In this document: positions 1-13,468 of the stretch, in pieces
How the letters are laid out: every line of letters starts with the position of its first letter
Position numbering within the stretch: position 1 is the stretch's first letter
Source of the DNA: Antedon mediterranea
Taxonomy: Eukaryota; Echinodermata; Crinoidea; Comatulida; Antedonidae
DNA: 64,000 nt
Reading direction: 5' to 3'
NCBI RefSeq assembly: GCF_964355755.1
Contig: NC_092670.1
Location: 37,497,795 to 37,561,794 of the forward strand
Position numbers and translations under genes: made by a program
The notes under the pieces: model-generated
What the model saw: the letters and a program-made list of their open reading frames with translations, nothing else
The model's database searches: none
Told to the model about the DNA's origin: nothing

Positions 1-3000
1 AGTTTGTTGACAATACAACAACTTGAAGCTATAATTCTGTTCATATTTGTTTGTTTGGAATTTATATTCAGTGGCGTGTATCTCAAAATCTCTTGATATT
101 TGTCCAAGTACAGTATGGCTTTGATCAAAGCATTTTTGCATTGAAGCAATTCAGCTCCTCTTAGCAACAACTTTTTTGTTTGTTTATGACCTATCTTTCT
201 ATCTGCATATTTTCCACAAATTAAAAATGAATCACAACTTGTACTGTAGTAGTAACTGTTGAAAAGTAATTTTGTAAAAATACTTAAAAACATTTATGAA
301 GTAGATTATAATTGGTAAATTGAAGTTGATTATAGCTAATTAGTGATAAAAGGTTTCTAAAAAGTAATTTCCCCAGAGGTGGAGTAAAGAGGTCTGTTTT
401 ATTGACATAAAAAGGAAAGGGGTATTTTTTAAGCAATATACTAGAGAAGAACTTGTTTTTCTTTGTAATGTTGAACATCAGAATAGACAGAAGGGCCTAA
501 ACATAGCTTGAGTGGATGAATGAATAGAATGGGTGACCAGGCCTAAGTACAAGAGATCAAAGAAAGGTCTTTTCTTAAAGTTATACCTTCAAGTTCTACA
601 AAAACGTCTAATTTAGAACTTTGCATTAGTTCAAATTGAAGTGAGTAAAAGGCAAACTTTAGAACGACATCTTGACCTGTTTAAGTAGAATACATGAATT
701 TGAAATTTAGACTTTGCTTTCTGTAAAAGGTTTATTGCAAATAGCCTGCACAACGCATGGTGGGATAGATTTGGAAACAAACGATTTGTTGTTTGGACGT
801 ACACATAGTGACGTTTGCTTTCAAACCCTTCCCATCGTGCATTGTGCAATGATGTTCGTTCGAAATCAAACTATTTGTGATAAACCTTAACCTCGGCATT
901 TGTTATTAATTAGTAGATGGTGGTAATAATTGTCACAAGCAAGTTGTGCTTTAAAGCAACACAATGTGGTGGTACTGTACACTTTATATTTATGATGAGG
1001 GTACGGTATATTATTACTAATATGCCAGGTCGGCCTGAATCATCAAGTTTAGGATAATGCTAAGATCATTTCCTTCCCAATATTACTAATCCAACCGAAT
1101 TTACTTTCTATACTACTTGAGTTTTGTGTTTTTTTTTTTAACTCTAAAAAACTTTATTTCAAGTCATTCTTTCTATTTCAATTTGTGAATAAATAGATTT
1201 CTTTTGGTTGTACAATCGCCAAGAAATTAATTACATAAGTTTAAAGGAAGTACAGGCTTAAATCATCAATCATGTTCACTTTAGAAAGGACTTCCAATTT
1301 ATTTTTAGAATTTTAATAATAATGAATATAAAATTATTTTATTTATCACATAATAACAAATAATAGTAATTTACTGTATGTATGATTTAAAAAATGATGA
1401 ACTGTGGGCTCAAGAAAGAAAATAAGTTTGAGATCCCAGATTTAATTAATAAAATCTATATAATTTTCTTTTATTTATAGTAAAACTATTACTGCATTAA
1501 CAATAACTGATTTTAACTGTATCAAATACGGTACAGTAGTTCTACCACACAACTAATTACAGTTAGCTACATGTAGAATATATTTAGAACCTTATTGAAT
1601 ACTGTATTCTGGTATCCTACTGGAAAGTGACATATACAGTATTCCTGATTTAGGTTCATCAAAAGTCATTCAAGTATACAAGTTTGTTTACTAAAATGAT
1701 CAGTACATAGACCACCACTTGTAGCCTAAGGTACTTTGACAGTGGTAAGATTCCCAGGTAGATAATAATCATATCTGCAAAAGATTTCAGTCTCCACCAA
1801 AACAGAAAACTTTGACCCAAGGTACTAAAGGCTTCCTGATATTTGTAAAAAAAAGTGATGTAGGCCTATTAATGGTACTGTGAGTTTTATATACTTGGTA
1901 CAATTGTGTAAGTTTGTTTTTAATTAAATTTTCTTTTCAACATTCTTCTTTGGTTGTATCCTTGATACTAGTAACTGTACAATAGTACTGAAAACACTTT
2001 TAAATGCATTGTAAAATATTAAAAACATGCTATAGTTCTTAAGTTGATATTTTTCTGTTTAATTAAAAAGTCTTTTCACCATTCCTCAGGTTGAAATCTG
2101 GGTTAATGTTTTTAACAATCAACAACTTTTAAAAGCATAATAAAACCATGTGTTTAACTTACTGCACATGTTTTCTTTTGTTACTGTCAAATATTTTATG
2201 ATGATGTCATCGTTGGAATTTACGAGGAAACGCTATTGTTATTTCTTTTTAATCTATTGAACTTTTTGTGTAGAAAGAGTTTAGTTAATGATTAAAGCGA
2301 TCCCATACACAGTACGCCTGCCAATAACCACAGACATGTGTCTATAATCGTAAAGTATTAGTTATTGAAATGGGTCATAAGACCTGTAATTGCCACACTG
2401 TATTTTATATAGCCTATTTGATATTATCCAGTCGGTTAGTGGACCATTACGGTAACTCACAAACTGGGAAGATGGGCGTCTAATAGCAGACGAACGTCCC
2501 TCAATCAATTCAAAATAAAAGAATTGACAAGGACTCCAGGTGCCAAGTGTTGTTAAAACTTGAACGTGGTGACAATAGGAACTAACAGGTTGCGTGTGTA
2601 GAAACGGCAAGTGTGTGAAGAAAAAAAATACCATTCTAAACAATTTGCCAACTTGACTTTTACAATTAATTACCAAACTCTTTATTAACTGTGCACTATT
2701 TCAACCACCAGACAGTTACAATTTTAAACAAGTTTTACATAATTCTTTATCTTATCAAATTTTTTTTCACCAACAAAAAAGAATAATATTAAGAATAAAC
2801 AAAAATTAAAAACATTGGATTGAGGTTAAATTTAAATTCAGAGTAAAAAAATTAATTTTAAAGATTTTTTTCTAAATGTTCATACACTGTTTTTTAACAT
2901 CTTGCCACCCTCTCTAAGGTTGTTGGCACCCATCCAAGTGGTTTTTTTCAGTACACCAGCAACCCTGGACAAATGCATCACACATTTCTATTTATAATGT

Positions 3001-3265
3001 TATCACCTGAGGTCCACCATTAACATTTTTTTTTTGTAGTAAACAAAATTAAAAAATTGTAAGTAGGGATTATAGTGCATTAAACACCATGAGAGTGGCA
3101 ACGTCAGTTGCATTAAACAAATTATATTAAAAAAATTTCTAATCAGTTCCATAGCAAGTGTAGTTTATGTCATTATTTTTAATATAGAAAAGCCGAAATC
3201 ATTGTTTTATTGTTTCATGTTTTATATACAATTTTTGAAGATTATGATTAATCAAATGGAGAAAA

Positions 3266-3320
3266 AATGTGATGTGTCCAAATATAGACATGATGACGTC
3301 ATATCAGTGCTTGCCAAAAT
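3266..3320. repeat. Degraded fragment of the palindromic MITE family
   Basis: The core phrase of the common MITE (GTGATGTGTCCAAATATAG, then a GACATGATGACGTCATATCA-like core) is present without recognisable ends, so this is probably an old relic. Confidence 0.4.
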
Positions 3321-4579
3321 TGCTTCTACCCGTACGGAACCTTTTCAATTACTTATTACAATGATTGCAATTGAAAATTAATTATATATCAATCAAAAAG
3401 TACATTTTTGTGTTATTTTTAAACCATTAATAATACATCAAATAACACAATTTTTTCAAATCTGTACTACACATCAAGAACTTACTTTTTTTTATCAAAT
3501 CTATAACTACCAGTAAATAAAATAAATTTATTATCCTAATGTCTCCATTCTGTTTCATTGCCACAGATCGTGACATCATTTTTTGTCAATAAAGTTTTGT
3601 AGTTTTAGTGATTCTATGTCAGCAACAATATAGAATAAACTACCAACACTCTTATTCTTTTATAGTATTATTTTATGTCACGTTTGTTTTATAAACAAAA
3701 GGAAAATCATTATTAGTAACTTTGTGAAGAAGATGATTAAATTCAACATAAACATGTTAATTTGGGGTAATGTTTAAATGACCTAAGGCACCATTGAACT
3801 TGAACTATTTAAATGCTTGTTCTTATTGTCATTGTTTAGTACGGTTTAGCCTAGATTAAAACCATGGCTTAGAGCTATTGTTATGGACAATGGTCAATAA
3901 GATTCATTTATCGTGAAAAGATTATACTGACATCCAATCTCCTTTTAAGCACAGACCAGGACTTGTAGATCGAAGCTTATACAGAATGAGATTGTAGGTA
4001 CAGTAGGTTCATTTTGGAAATCTAACTTAAACTGCATACAGTATAAATTTCCATATACAATTTTCCATAAAAAATGTTCTTCATAATACATTGTCATCAC
4101 AAAATCGAAAGGCTAGCTGGACCTACTAGGTCTAGGATATATCATCCTAGGTCATTGTCAAAAGCTTCCAAATTACCAGGGTTGCCCATAACAGATGTGT
4201 CCCAATGTATACACACATTGCAAGTCAGAAATTAACTATAAATTAAATTAAAATTGTTAACCGTTCAGTTGTGTTTCTTTTTATTGTAATCTTTCTGGAT
4301 CAGTGTTAATCCTTGGTTTTCAGCTTCCAGACTCCATACAGGAAGAATACTATATAAATTGGAATCCCTATGGAAGCTACTTGATGCAGTAGACACCGTG
4401 GCATATTCCTTAATTCTATCAATTTTACTACATACCAGGGTTTAGGGTCAGACCACACATCTTGCGCATTGATTCTGATATTGAAGACTTATCATGTGCA
4501 CAACAAATTAACATTTGGGCTACATTTCTATCCTAACAAACTATTCATAACTTTCTATGATTTAAAAGTAAAAAAAATC

Positions 4580-4735
4580 AGTTCTCGGGTCCATTCTATA
4601 GTCGCCACAGAATGACTTCTTCATCAGTACTTCTATGAATGGATGCTTAGTTTTAGAACATGAACACATGATCATACCAAGAGTACTGTTTTGAGTGTAC
4701 GATCATTTTTAGGAAAGCACCACACAACGCCATGC
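4580..4735 (+). repeat. Dispersed repeat, copy 1 of 2
   Basis: This segment resembles 13317-13468. Both share the stretch ending ATCAGTACTTCTATGAATGG and a later TACGATCATT...ACCAC block, with many substitutions between. No coding potential is visible. Unknown family. Confidence 0.55.
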
Positions 4736-5160
4736 ATATAGTAGATGTGATACTATTTATGTAAAAACTTGAATTTCAATCTTTTTTTTTTAATTTATTA
4801 AAAGGACTTTCATATTGCATTGCCTTTCCAAGTTTTTAAATTACTTTTTGATTTCATTATGTCGATTCAACAAATCAAATGACTAGCAAATTTGATATTA
4901 AAAATAGGAATGAGAGTAAAATATTAAAGTTGTTGCCAATCCAAAACAGGTCAATGGGTGGTAACCGTGCACCTGTACTAAAGCACTACCAATTATTGAA
5001 GCCCTTTATTTATTCACCTTTAAAATGTTCACAATTTTGAAAATATGTTGTGCCTACAGTACTGTAGGTACCGTAACCTGATAAAAAAAAAGTTGGCCTA
5101 CTTCTGTCTTAAACAGCAACTTTCAATTCAGTGATTAATATCATCTTAATCTCAAATCTA

Positions 5161-5291
5161 AAGCTCTGTCTACACTAATAAACTAGTTTGACAAAAAAAA
5201 AAGGTGATATACCCATATATGGACATGATGATGTCATATCACTACCATATTTGGGCACATTACATAAAGTTCGATAGTATAGACAGAGTTT
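5161..5291. mobile_element. Palindromic MITE (AAGCTCTGTCTACAC family)
   Basis: Inverted ends AAGCTCTGTCTACACTA and TATAGACAGAGTTTTA enclose the family core with GACATGATGATGTCATATC and one CACTACCATATTTGGGCA block. About 130 bp, non-coding. Confidence 0.8.
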
Positions 5292-5788
5292 TACTGACAA
5301 TCTTATTGTTTGCTTCTATGGAAACGATAGTTTATACATGATTTTAAAAGGTAAACAAGTTATCCAAGAGTTTAAAGAACTTGTTTATTTACTTCAAGAG
5401 CAGTTTGTATTGTTACCCAGATATCGTATAAAAGGCGTTCATCGAATTGAGTGGATCACTGTGTCACAACACACTACACACAATGAATAGCAACATACCA
5501 ACCATTGTGTTGAAATATTTCAACAGTCTATTTTTTGCATAATCAAAATATACATGGTGATGTTGATACTCTTCTAATACCATTCTAACAGACGATTTGG
5601 CGCTTCTTTGTAGGTTTTCATTTTTAAATAGAATTGGAATGCAATTATTAGCTTTTTGATCAGACTTACTTAACACACTATAATCAGATAATTTGCAGAT
5701 CTTCCCCAACAATATCTGCAAACATAAAGTGTTCCTTTTTCTGATATTTCTATTATAGTTTTACTTCAGTTTCTGCAGCAATGGTCCT

Positions 5789-5910
5789 AAAGCTCTGTAT
5801 ACGCTATTAAACTTTAGTGACAAAAAAAATGTGATGTGCCCATATATGGAGATGATGATGTCATATCACTACCATATTTAAGCATATCAGTACCATATTT
5901 GGACATTAAG
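5789..5910. mobile_element. Palindromic MITE, right end degraded
   Basis: Left end AAGCTCTGTATACGCTAT and the family core are clear, with two CCATATTT blocks; the expected TAGACAGAGCTTTA right end is lost. Confidence 0.7.
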
Positions 5911-8900
5911 AACTTAAGTTTAATTTAACTTTAATTCTTAATGTATAGTTATATAGTATATACAGTACAGTAATTAGACTTGTAGGTTGACCATCCGGCT
6001 TTCCTTGTGGTTGTCAACAAGACTGAATCATACACTAGGGTTTTGGCAACAGGCCTAAAAACCTCCAATACCAGCAAACTTTAATATTTGTTATTTTTCA
6101 GACTGTTTCTTTCTAAAAATAGGTTGTGGTTACTATTGACCACAGACCTGGAAGCCTAACCTAACACAAGTACTAATTTGAATCATCCAAAGTGTAAAAA
6201 AAATGTTTATTTTGTTACTTTTCTTGTAAATTTATCCAACTTTTCTGTCGAATTCCTTACAGACAATCATTTCTAAAATTGGGTTTGCTAAGTGTTGCCG
6301 GAGGATGAAGTGTTTGGTTGAGTACCTGCTGAGTTGATAGGATAGCAACGAGTGTGCTCTAGGCTTCTTGCATTCTTCTCTTCTATTACCCAATCTTGTT
6401 ATTGATTGATTTTTATATTATTTCCCTGACAGGATGGAATTAAAGGAGAATTATTAGATAGATTATTGTAGTAGCAGTAGTGATACAGTATTATATTTTT
6501 GATATAACATTTTAAGCAAACAAAATTGATACCTCAAAACAGATGAACAATTATTACATGCATACATACATAGAATAACTTCTTAATTTGAAACTAGCTT
6601 TATTATTATTATTTTTTCATTCCTTGACAATTCCTTTTTTTGTATTATCCTTCAGGAAGTGGACATTATGCTATCAGGAAATGACAATAGGAACATTTTT
6701 GGGGAATATTTTATGTAATACAATTGCCTTTTCAGAACCAAGATCAATGCTTGAAAACCAGTAACGTTCCAACCCCAAAAGCCACACTACACAAATACTA
6801 ATGTTATACTGTAAATTGTTTTCATGCTGAACATCTAGCATACAGTACATTTGATTTTGTTTTTTATTTCAGAACATTTATTTCTCTTTTCTTTTCTATT
6901 AACATTGTTTGTAAAAAAAACCAATTTTAAATAAGAGAGGCGAACCCCAGAAAGTGTAAACTTGTGGTGGGCTGCCAAAAAATAAAAAATATCAAAAAAT
7001 CATAAAAAACCAAAGTAAACAAAAATAACCGATTGAAAATATCAATGAAATTTGAATTAATATTATTTAGGATTCAGTGATTATATGTGGATAATAGATT
7101 CCATTTTTACCATGTTGACAATCAGATACTTACAGTATTGTCCATTAATACAATTTTTCTTAACTTTAAAAAATTGCACTTTAACATTAGATATTTATTG
7201 TCTATTATTAATAATTTCTTCTGTTTTTTTTTATGAGTGTTTCTCAGGTTTTTCGATACTCAAGAATAAATTGCTACTGTAGCGTTTGAAAACCCCTCCA
7301 CATGTCACAAGTGTTTCCAGTTTTGGAAAAATTGAAATACTATGAATGCTCTTCTAGTTATCTAATTATTGTAAGAACATCATTGCCATCTTATCAATAA
7401 TTCTTTCAGAGCTTATTCCATCTGTCATCCTATACCACTTTCTGGATTAACCTTTAGTTATCTGAAGCTTAAAAGATTATCTAGAAATTCCGCAGGGAAC
7501 TATTGTATTTTTAAAAAAGATTATCATTAATGCTATGCATTTTTACCAGCAACTCATAAAATGTCTAGGGATAGTTTTTTAGTTCCAATCGGGTCACATA
7601 AAAAAGGAGATTTAAATTTTGTTACAATAAAGTAGTATTAATACTTCCTTGAAATTATGTTTCAATATTTTTGAATTAAGTGGCCTACAGTTTTGCATTA
7701 CAAGAAAATGTCCAACCAAGATTTACATTACTATATTCTCGTATTTTAACTGTAAAAAAAAAATTATGTTGCATGAGGGATTTTGTAGAATGTTTAGGAA
7801 ATGTTGCATACAAATTAGCACTGTACTTCCGTTTGAATGACCACTTCTGTAATAACACTCATAATTGCACTTGCATTGAAGCGCAGTTGTTTGCCTCTAT
7901 CCCATGTGACTCATTTTGTTCACATGTGAAGCGTTTTGGCCAATTCTGTGAAAAGAAACATAGTTGTGGCCATTTCTTAATACAGTCTCTGTCTTTAGTG
8001 AATATTTAGAAATTCTGAATTCAAAATGATTAGACAAGTCTATAGATGGGTATGTACATTTTGCAAAGACTTTTTTCAAGTGCCCTTATACTGTAATCTG
8101 TATACCAAGTGCAGAATGTTAGTTTAGTCTATTTCGTGCTTAGCTTACCTGGATAAACTAACATTGACCAATAAGCCACAGATCATGAACATGATCAGAC
8201 CAGTCTTTCTGTACCTAGCAGGCAATTCTCATCTACTGTAGGCCTAAAACAATCTTCTTAAAACAGATATTAATCTTAATGTACACTCATACCTTTGCAC
8301 GTTTTTTGGAGAAAGGGAACCCCTTTGCTACCCCTGTAACAATCCATGCTATGGGCTTGAACAGGTAGGCATAATGTTCACATAATACACACCACAACCA
8401 CACATTCATTGAAGCATAGCTGTAAACATCATTACTCTTGCCTCCTCAGTGAATTTACCAGTTTTTGTAGGTCCCACTGCAGGTTACCCCTGGGACAACC
8501 ATAACTATTTTATTATTCCATAAATGTCTACCTGAATATAACTTTTTTTTAAAATAGAGGTGTATACAATAATGAAATATGCGCAATTAAGACAATAGTT
8601 TTCCTAGAATCTAACCTTTAAAACTAGGGGTACTCACTGTAATCAATCTTCCCTATTTTGTTACCAGTAGAGTTTTTCTGTGATTTTTTTAATGTTGTTT
8701 GTACAATATTGCAAGTGTCAAAGGGCTTAAAAAAAGAACTATAATAAAAATAATTTATTGGAGGAAGTTAAAAAAAACTTTATTAATATTAAGATAGAAA
8801 TGTCTTCTAGTTCTGTGATGTGGAAGATTAGAAGTACAATATAAACAGGTGCAAACTCTTTGCACTTTGTGAACATTGCTGCCTTGAAAGGTGACTGCAA

Positions 8901-9592
8901 AGTACCTCATATCGTGTGAGCTTATGTAACTCCTAACTTTTTATTAATTTGTTACTTTAAATTGAAGCCAACACTTCAAAAACTCGGGAATCTGACTATT
9001 TTATTTTTTTTTTTAAATTAGTGTTATAAATGGTGTGCTGTTAGTTAGTGGACATGAAAGTCAGTCAAAAATCACTTTCCCTTTTAAAATCAGATTATTT
9101 ATCTCTTTGGACGCAAACATTCCTATGACATTAGGATAGGATGATAGGAAGCAATTATCAATAAAACAATAGTTGATCGATATGTGATTGTTCGGATTAG
9201 CAAACTACCCATTGATTTCCAGACAGATCTTTTGTTGATGTCGTCGCAATTGATTCACCTAGACCGCATTCCACTCGTGATTATCTCGAGTTAGCAAGCT
9301 GGGAGGAATGTTGATAGTCTGACCTTCTTCCAACTTTGCACAGGATGGCTAATTTAGTTAAGGACTTTAGTTAATTAAGACTCGCTGTTGAAAATAATGG
9401 TGGAATCTTCAGTCCAATTATTTTCTGGAATTTCCAACGCCGGATACGTGAGAGTGGTAAAGAGATCTTGATGATTGAGATGTTATTCAAACTGACTGAA
9501 TTCTGTGATGTCATTCTACACAACCACCTGTGCATAGCAACTGAAATTGAAATCCAACATGTTGCCTGGCAACCACATGTGTTTAGTATCGA

Positions 9593-10147
9593 ATGTATTA
9601 GTTGCTAGGCAACACAACATGAATGCCAAGTGATCGAACATTTCATTACATTAATTCAAAATAATACATACCGTACTCTATGTACAAATTATGTAACACA
9701 TGATTCTCTGTTGAGATAATCAATGTTTTTTTTAACTTTCCTACAGTTTTTGTTTTTTATATAATAAACAAAAACTATAAATCTCTTGGCGGAGTGGGAA
9801 GAAAGCATAATTAGTATTCTATTTGCAATTAATGTATAAAATATGTAAACTCCAAATTTCGAAAAGCGAGTACAACATCCAACATGAATAGCTTAGAATA
9901 AGAAGAAAGTATTGATGATTGTTCTAAACGTCAATTGAATATTTCTGTTGCAGGTACACTTAACTATAACTGTAGTGCCTCTGACAGACTAGAACCAAGT
10001 ATTTAAACTTACACGGATGTAGCTTTATACAGCTGAACCAGTATGTACTAACAGTAATTATCCGTACCTTGTCCATGTAACAGTAACTAATGATTACTGT
10101 CATACAATGTTAAACCAAAATATTGGTGTCATTATATTTGGTATATT
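9593..10147 (+). repeat. 550-bp direct duplication, copy 1
   Basis: Almost identical to 11986-12535. Landmarks shared in order are TAGTTGCTAGGCAACACAAC, TAATACATACCGTACTC, CTTGGCGGAGTGGGAAG and CTTACACGGATGTAG. Only scattered substitutions and a few small indels separate the copies, so the duplication is fairly recent. No open frame is shared that looks like a gene. Confidence 0.85.
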
Positions 10148-11470
10148 GGCGATAATTGTTCCCACGATTTTCAGTAAATTTTGTTACTAAATATGGTATT
10201 ATTATTTATATCATCATCATCATCCGTTATGCTATTCGTCTTGGGTATTATTTATAGTTCACAAGTAAATTATTTTAAAACTTAATGATGATATTATATC
10301 TCTTGTCTACCGACGTGGATCAGATCTTAATTTATGAAAGTTCACTGTGTTTTGAACTCAATTACATTGAATCGTATCATGTAGCAAACTAAGTTACTTC
10401 TGTTTAGAATGCAGCGTGGCTAAACGAAGATTATTCCACTGGAATGGCCAGTCACATGGATGTAGCTAACTGTATTTTTAATAGGATATATGATAGCAAA
10501 TGAATGTTCTTGTACTAGCAGTTGTTTGAATGGTGTGATACTGACCTACATATTATAAAAATGAAAATGTTTAAATAAAAAAAAAAAATGTATTCTATTG
10601 CAAACTAAAGCCACATCCCCTTGGCATTATCAATCTTTTTTCTTTTTGCTTAAGTCAAAATAGTGAAGAGAGTGCTAAAGTGGAAACTTTTTTTTTTTAT
10701 CAAACCAGTTTTTTTTTATGGAATGAACTTATTTCATCATTTGATCTAATCATTTATTATAATTTATAAATAAGGTTAAGATTGACTTTTATAGGTTAAG
10801 ATGATTATCTATTTTGACTGAAATGAAAAATCAGAGGATTTGTACCCAGATTTCCGGAATTTGAATGCAAACAAATGTAGATTTAGTCTCTGGTAGTATT
10901 GTACATGCTATCTCTCCCGTTTTGGCCACACTACGCTCTCCTCGTCTCCTGATCTTGATGATAAATAGAGGGCGGTGTTCATATAAAAAAAGTCACCTCA
11001 AACCACATCACCTCCCGTTTTTTGAACTTCAGATTTTGGTATGTATAATTACTACCATAAGCGTTTGTAACTTTAGACATATCTTGTTTACCGTATCATA
11101 AAGGTAACAAAATGAAGATCCGCATTCCGCGATTTCAAGCTCGCCCCCTTCTTAAAAGAATTGATACCCTATCATATCTCCTTGCATTTGTAAGTTAATT
11201 GACTGAAAGATATATATTGAAGAAATGTAATGGAGCATTTTATCAACCAACTTTCCACTTGTACTTTTGAAACATGACCAGTTTGCATTGGCGTGGTCAA
11301 ATTGAAAAGTTTCAATAGGAAACTACTTGTTTGTTGGTTTATAAATAACTACTTGCTGATTTGTTATGTTTATTAAATTATACTACTAAAAATAGTAACT
11401 AAGTTTATTCAACTGTCACTCGCAGACACCTTTCTTAAAATAATTTCTTCTTTTTTGTTTTAGATATTGT

Positions 11471-11782
11471 TAAAGATGTATTGTCCCCCTGAAAAAATAA
11501 TTCTTTTAAACATATTTTGTTGAATATTCCATTTTAATGTAACATAATAGTTATCCACTTTGATCAAAAATTGGATTTTTAAAAAAATGTATTTGCCTGA
11601 AAAAAATGTAATTTAAAGTAAAAAATGGCCAAAATGGCTGCCAGCCAATGGATTTTTGGTTGAATTTAACCATTTATTGTGTAAGTGTAAACATTAATTT
11701 TATTAAAACTACAAAATAACGTATTCAAAGTCTGATTTAATTAATCTTCAGTTTTCATGTTTTTGGGGAACAATACATCTTT
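11471..11782. mobile_element. Inverted-repeat element, TAAAGATGTATTGTCCCC family
   Basis: Begins TAAAGATGTATTGTCCCC and ends GGGGAACAATACATCTTTA, a terminal inverted repeat. The interior contains GGCTGCCAGCCAATGG and TTTTTGGTTGAATTTAACC, both found again in other copies near 55319, 59996 and 63753. About 310 bp, non-coding: a non-autonomous DNA transposon. Confidence 0.8.
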
Positions 11783-11985
11783 AAACTACTAAAGACAGAA
11801 ATAATACATATTCGACTGGTCACTCACAAACACATCTTATTCAATTCAAAAATTTATTTCCACCAAAATCAACATTTATGTACATTTAATAAACAAATCA
11901 AACAACAAAAGTATCATTTTTTCGTTTGACAACATAGAGACCCTAACAAGTACGTCACTGTCACATCTCCTCATAGACACAATCC

Positions 11986-12535
11986 ATGTATTAGTTGCTA
12001 GGCAACACAACATGAATGTCAAGTGATTGAATATTTCATTACATTAATTCAAAATAATACATACCGTACTCTATGTACAAATTATGTAACACATGATTCT
12101 CTGTTGAGATAATCAATGTTTTTTTTAACTTTCCTACAGTTTTTGTTTTTTATATAATAAACAAAAACTATAAATCTCTTGGCGGAGTGGGAAGAAAGCA
12201 TAATTAGTATTCTATTTGCAATTAATGTATAAAATATGTAAACTCCAAATTTCGAAAAGCGAGTACAACATCCAACATGAATAGCTTAGAATAAGAAGAA
12301 AGTATTGATGATTGTTCTCAACGTCAATTGAATATTTCTGTTGTAGGTACACTTAACTATAACTGTAGTGCCTTTGGCAGACTAGAACCAAGTATTTAAA
12401 CTTACACGGATGTAGGTTTATACAGCTGAACCAGTATGTACTAACAGTAATTATCCTTGTCCACGTAACAGTAACTAATGATTACTGTCATACAATGTTA
12501 AACCAAAATATTGTTGTCATTATATTTGGTATATT
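11986..12535 (+). repeat. 550-bp direct duplication, copy 2
   Basis: Second copy of the block at 9593-10147. It is directly followed at 12536-12602 by an internal piece of the TAAAGATGTATTG family (AAAATGGCCAAAATGGCTGC), which also occurs just before this copy in the element at 11471-11782. Confidence 0.85.
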
Positions 12536-12602
12536 AAAGTAAAAATGGCCAAAATGGCTGCCAGCAAATGGATTTTTGGTTGAATTTAACCATTTATTTT
12601 GT
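12536..12602. mobile_element. Internal fragment of the TAAAGATGTATTG element
   Basis: AAAAATGGCCAAAATGGCTG through AACCATTTATTTTGTC matches the interior of the element at 11471-11782, without either terminus. Confidence 0.6.
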
Positions 12603-13316
12603 CTATTCAATCCATTCAAAAAAGAATTACATTAAGTACACATAGACAAATGATTTTGCATGTTTAATTAACAAACATTTCCTTTTTCTACATTCTATAC
12701 TACTTTTTCATATTCTATCATATTATATACCTATGTTATATTTTCGATCTTCTACTACTATGTACGATACACTTATAAACATACACTATTGTACAACTCT
12801 GCATCGCGCACATCGTACGCACGCATTTCATTCTATTACGCACACGCACTAATATCGAACATAGAGTATTTTAAACTAAAACCATACAACAACAAGACAT
12901 CCACCGGTTCAGTTCAAAACCATTTTAAGGTAAATTTTTTATTAATTATTTTCTATCCACTCTACCATTTTCATATAAAGATACCATGGAACCACGTCAG
13001 GTCAAGTTCAATATTGAATATCGAAACGTGGCAGGCTATAGGCGCTTGACCTTTGACAAGATCGCCTAAAATTTATAATTTAAATCTACGATACTTAGTA
13101 TTGTATATTCAGGAATAGCCGCTCCATAGTCTCTTAGCTTTTCTTCCTTATATCTTATTCTGATTAACTCAAAATTATTTTTACTAACAAACATTACTAT
13201 TTGTATGCCTAGTGTGTAAACATTATTGACATAATTTCATAAACATCTTCATGTCGTACAACTACTCGTAACATTTTTTCTCAACTTTCTATCATCTAAA
13301 GTCGTAGTTAGTCATG

Positions 13317-13468
13317 CCTCGGGTCACATTCTATGGTCTCCGTACAGGTAGGCTACTACATCAGTACTTCTATGAATGGATGACTAGCCGGTGACAATAA
13401 CGCTAGTTGGTCATACACAGTACCGTTTTTGATTTTACGATCATTCGGGAAACCACCTCACGACGACA
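13317..13468 (+). repeat. Dispersed repeat, copy 2 of 2
   Basis: Divergent copy of 4580-4735; the best conserved part is ACATCAGTACTTCTATGAAT. Confidence 0.55.

Noticed and set aside
9399-9475. Possible first exon of the STK17-like kinase (MVESSVQLFSGIS)
   Set aside because: A short frame in a locally GC-richer spot with a possible GTAAAG donor, but no similarity to DRAK N-termini and no following exon.
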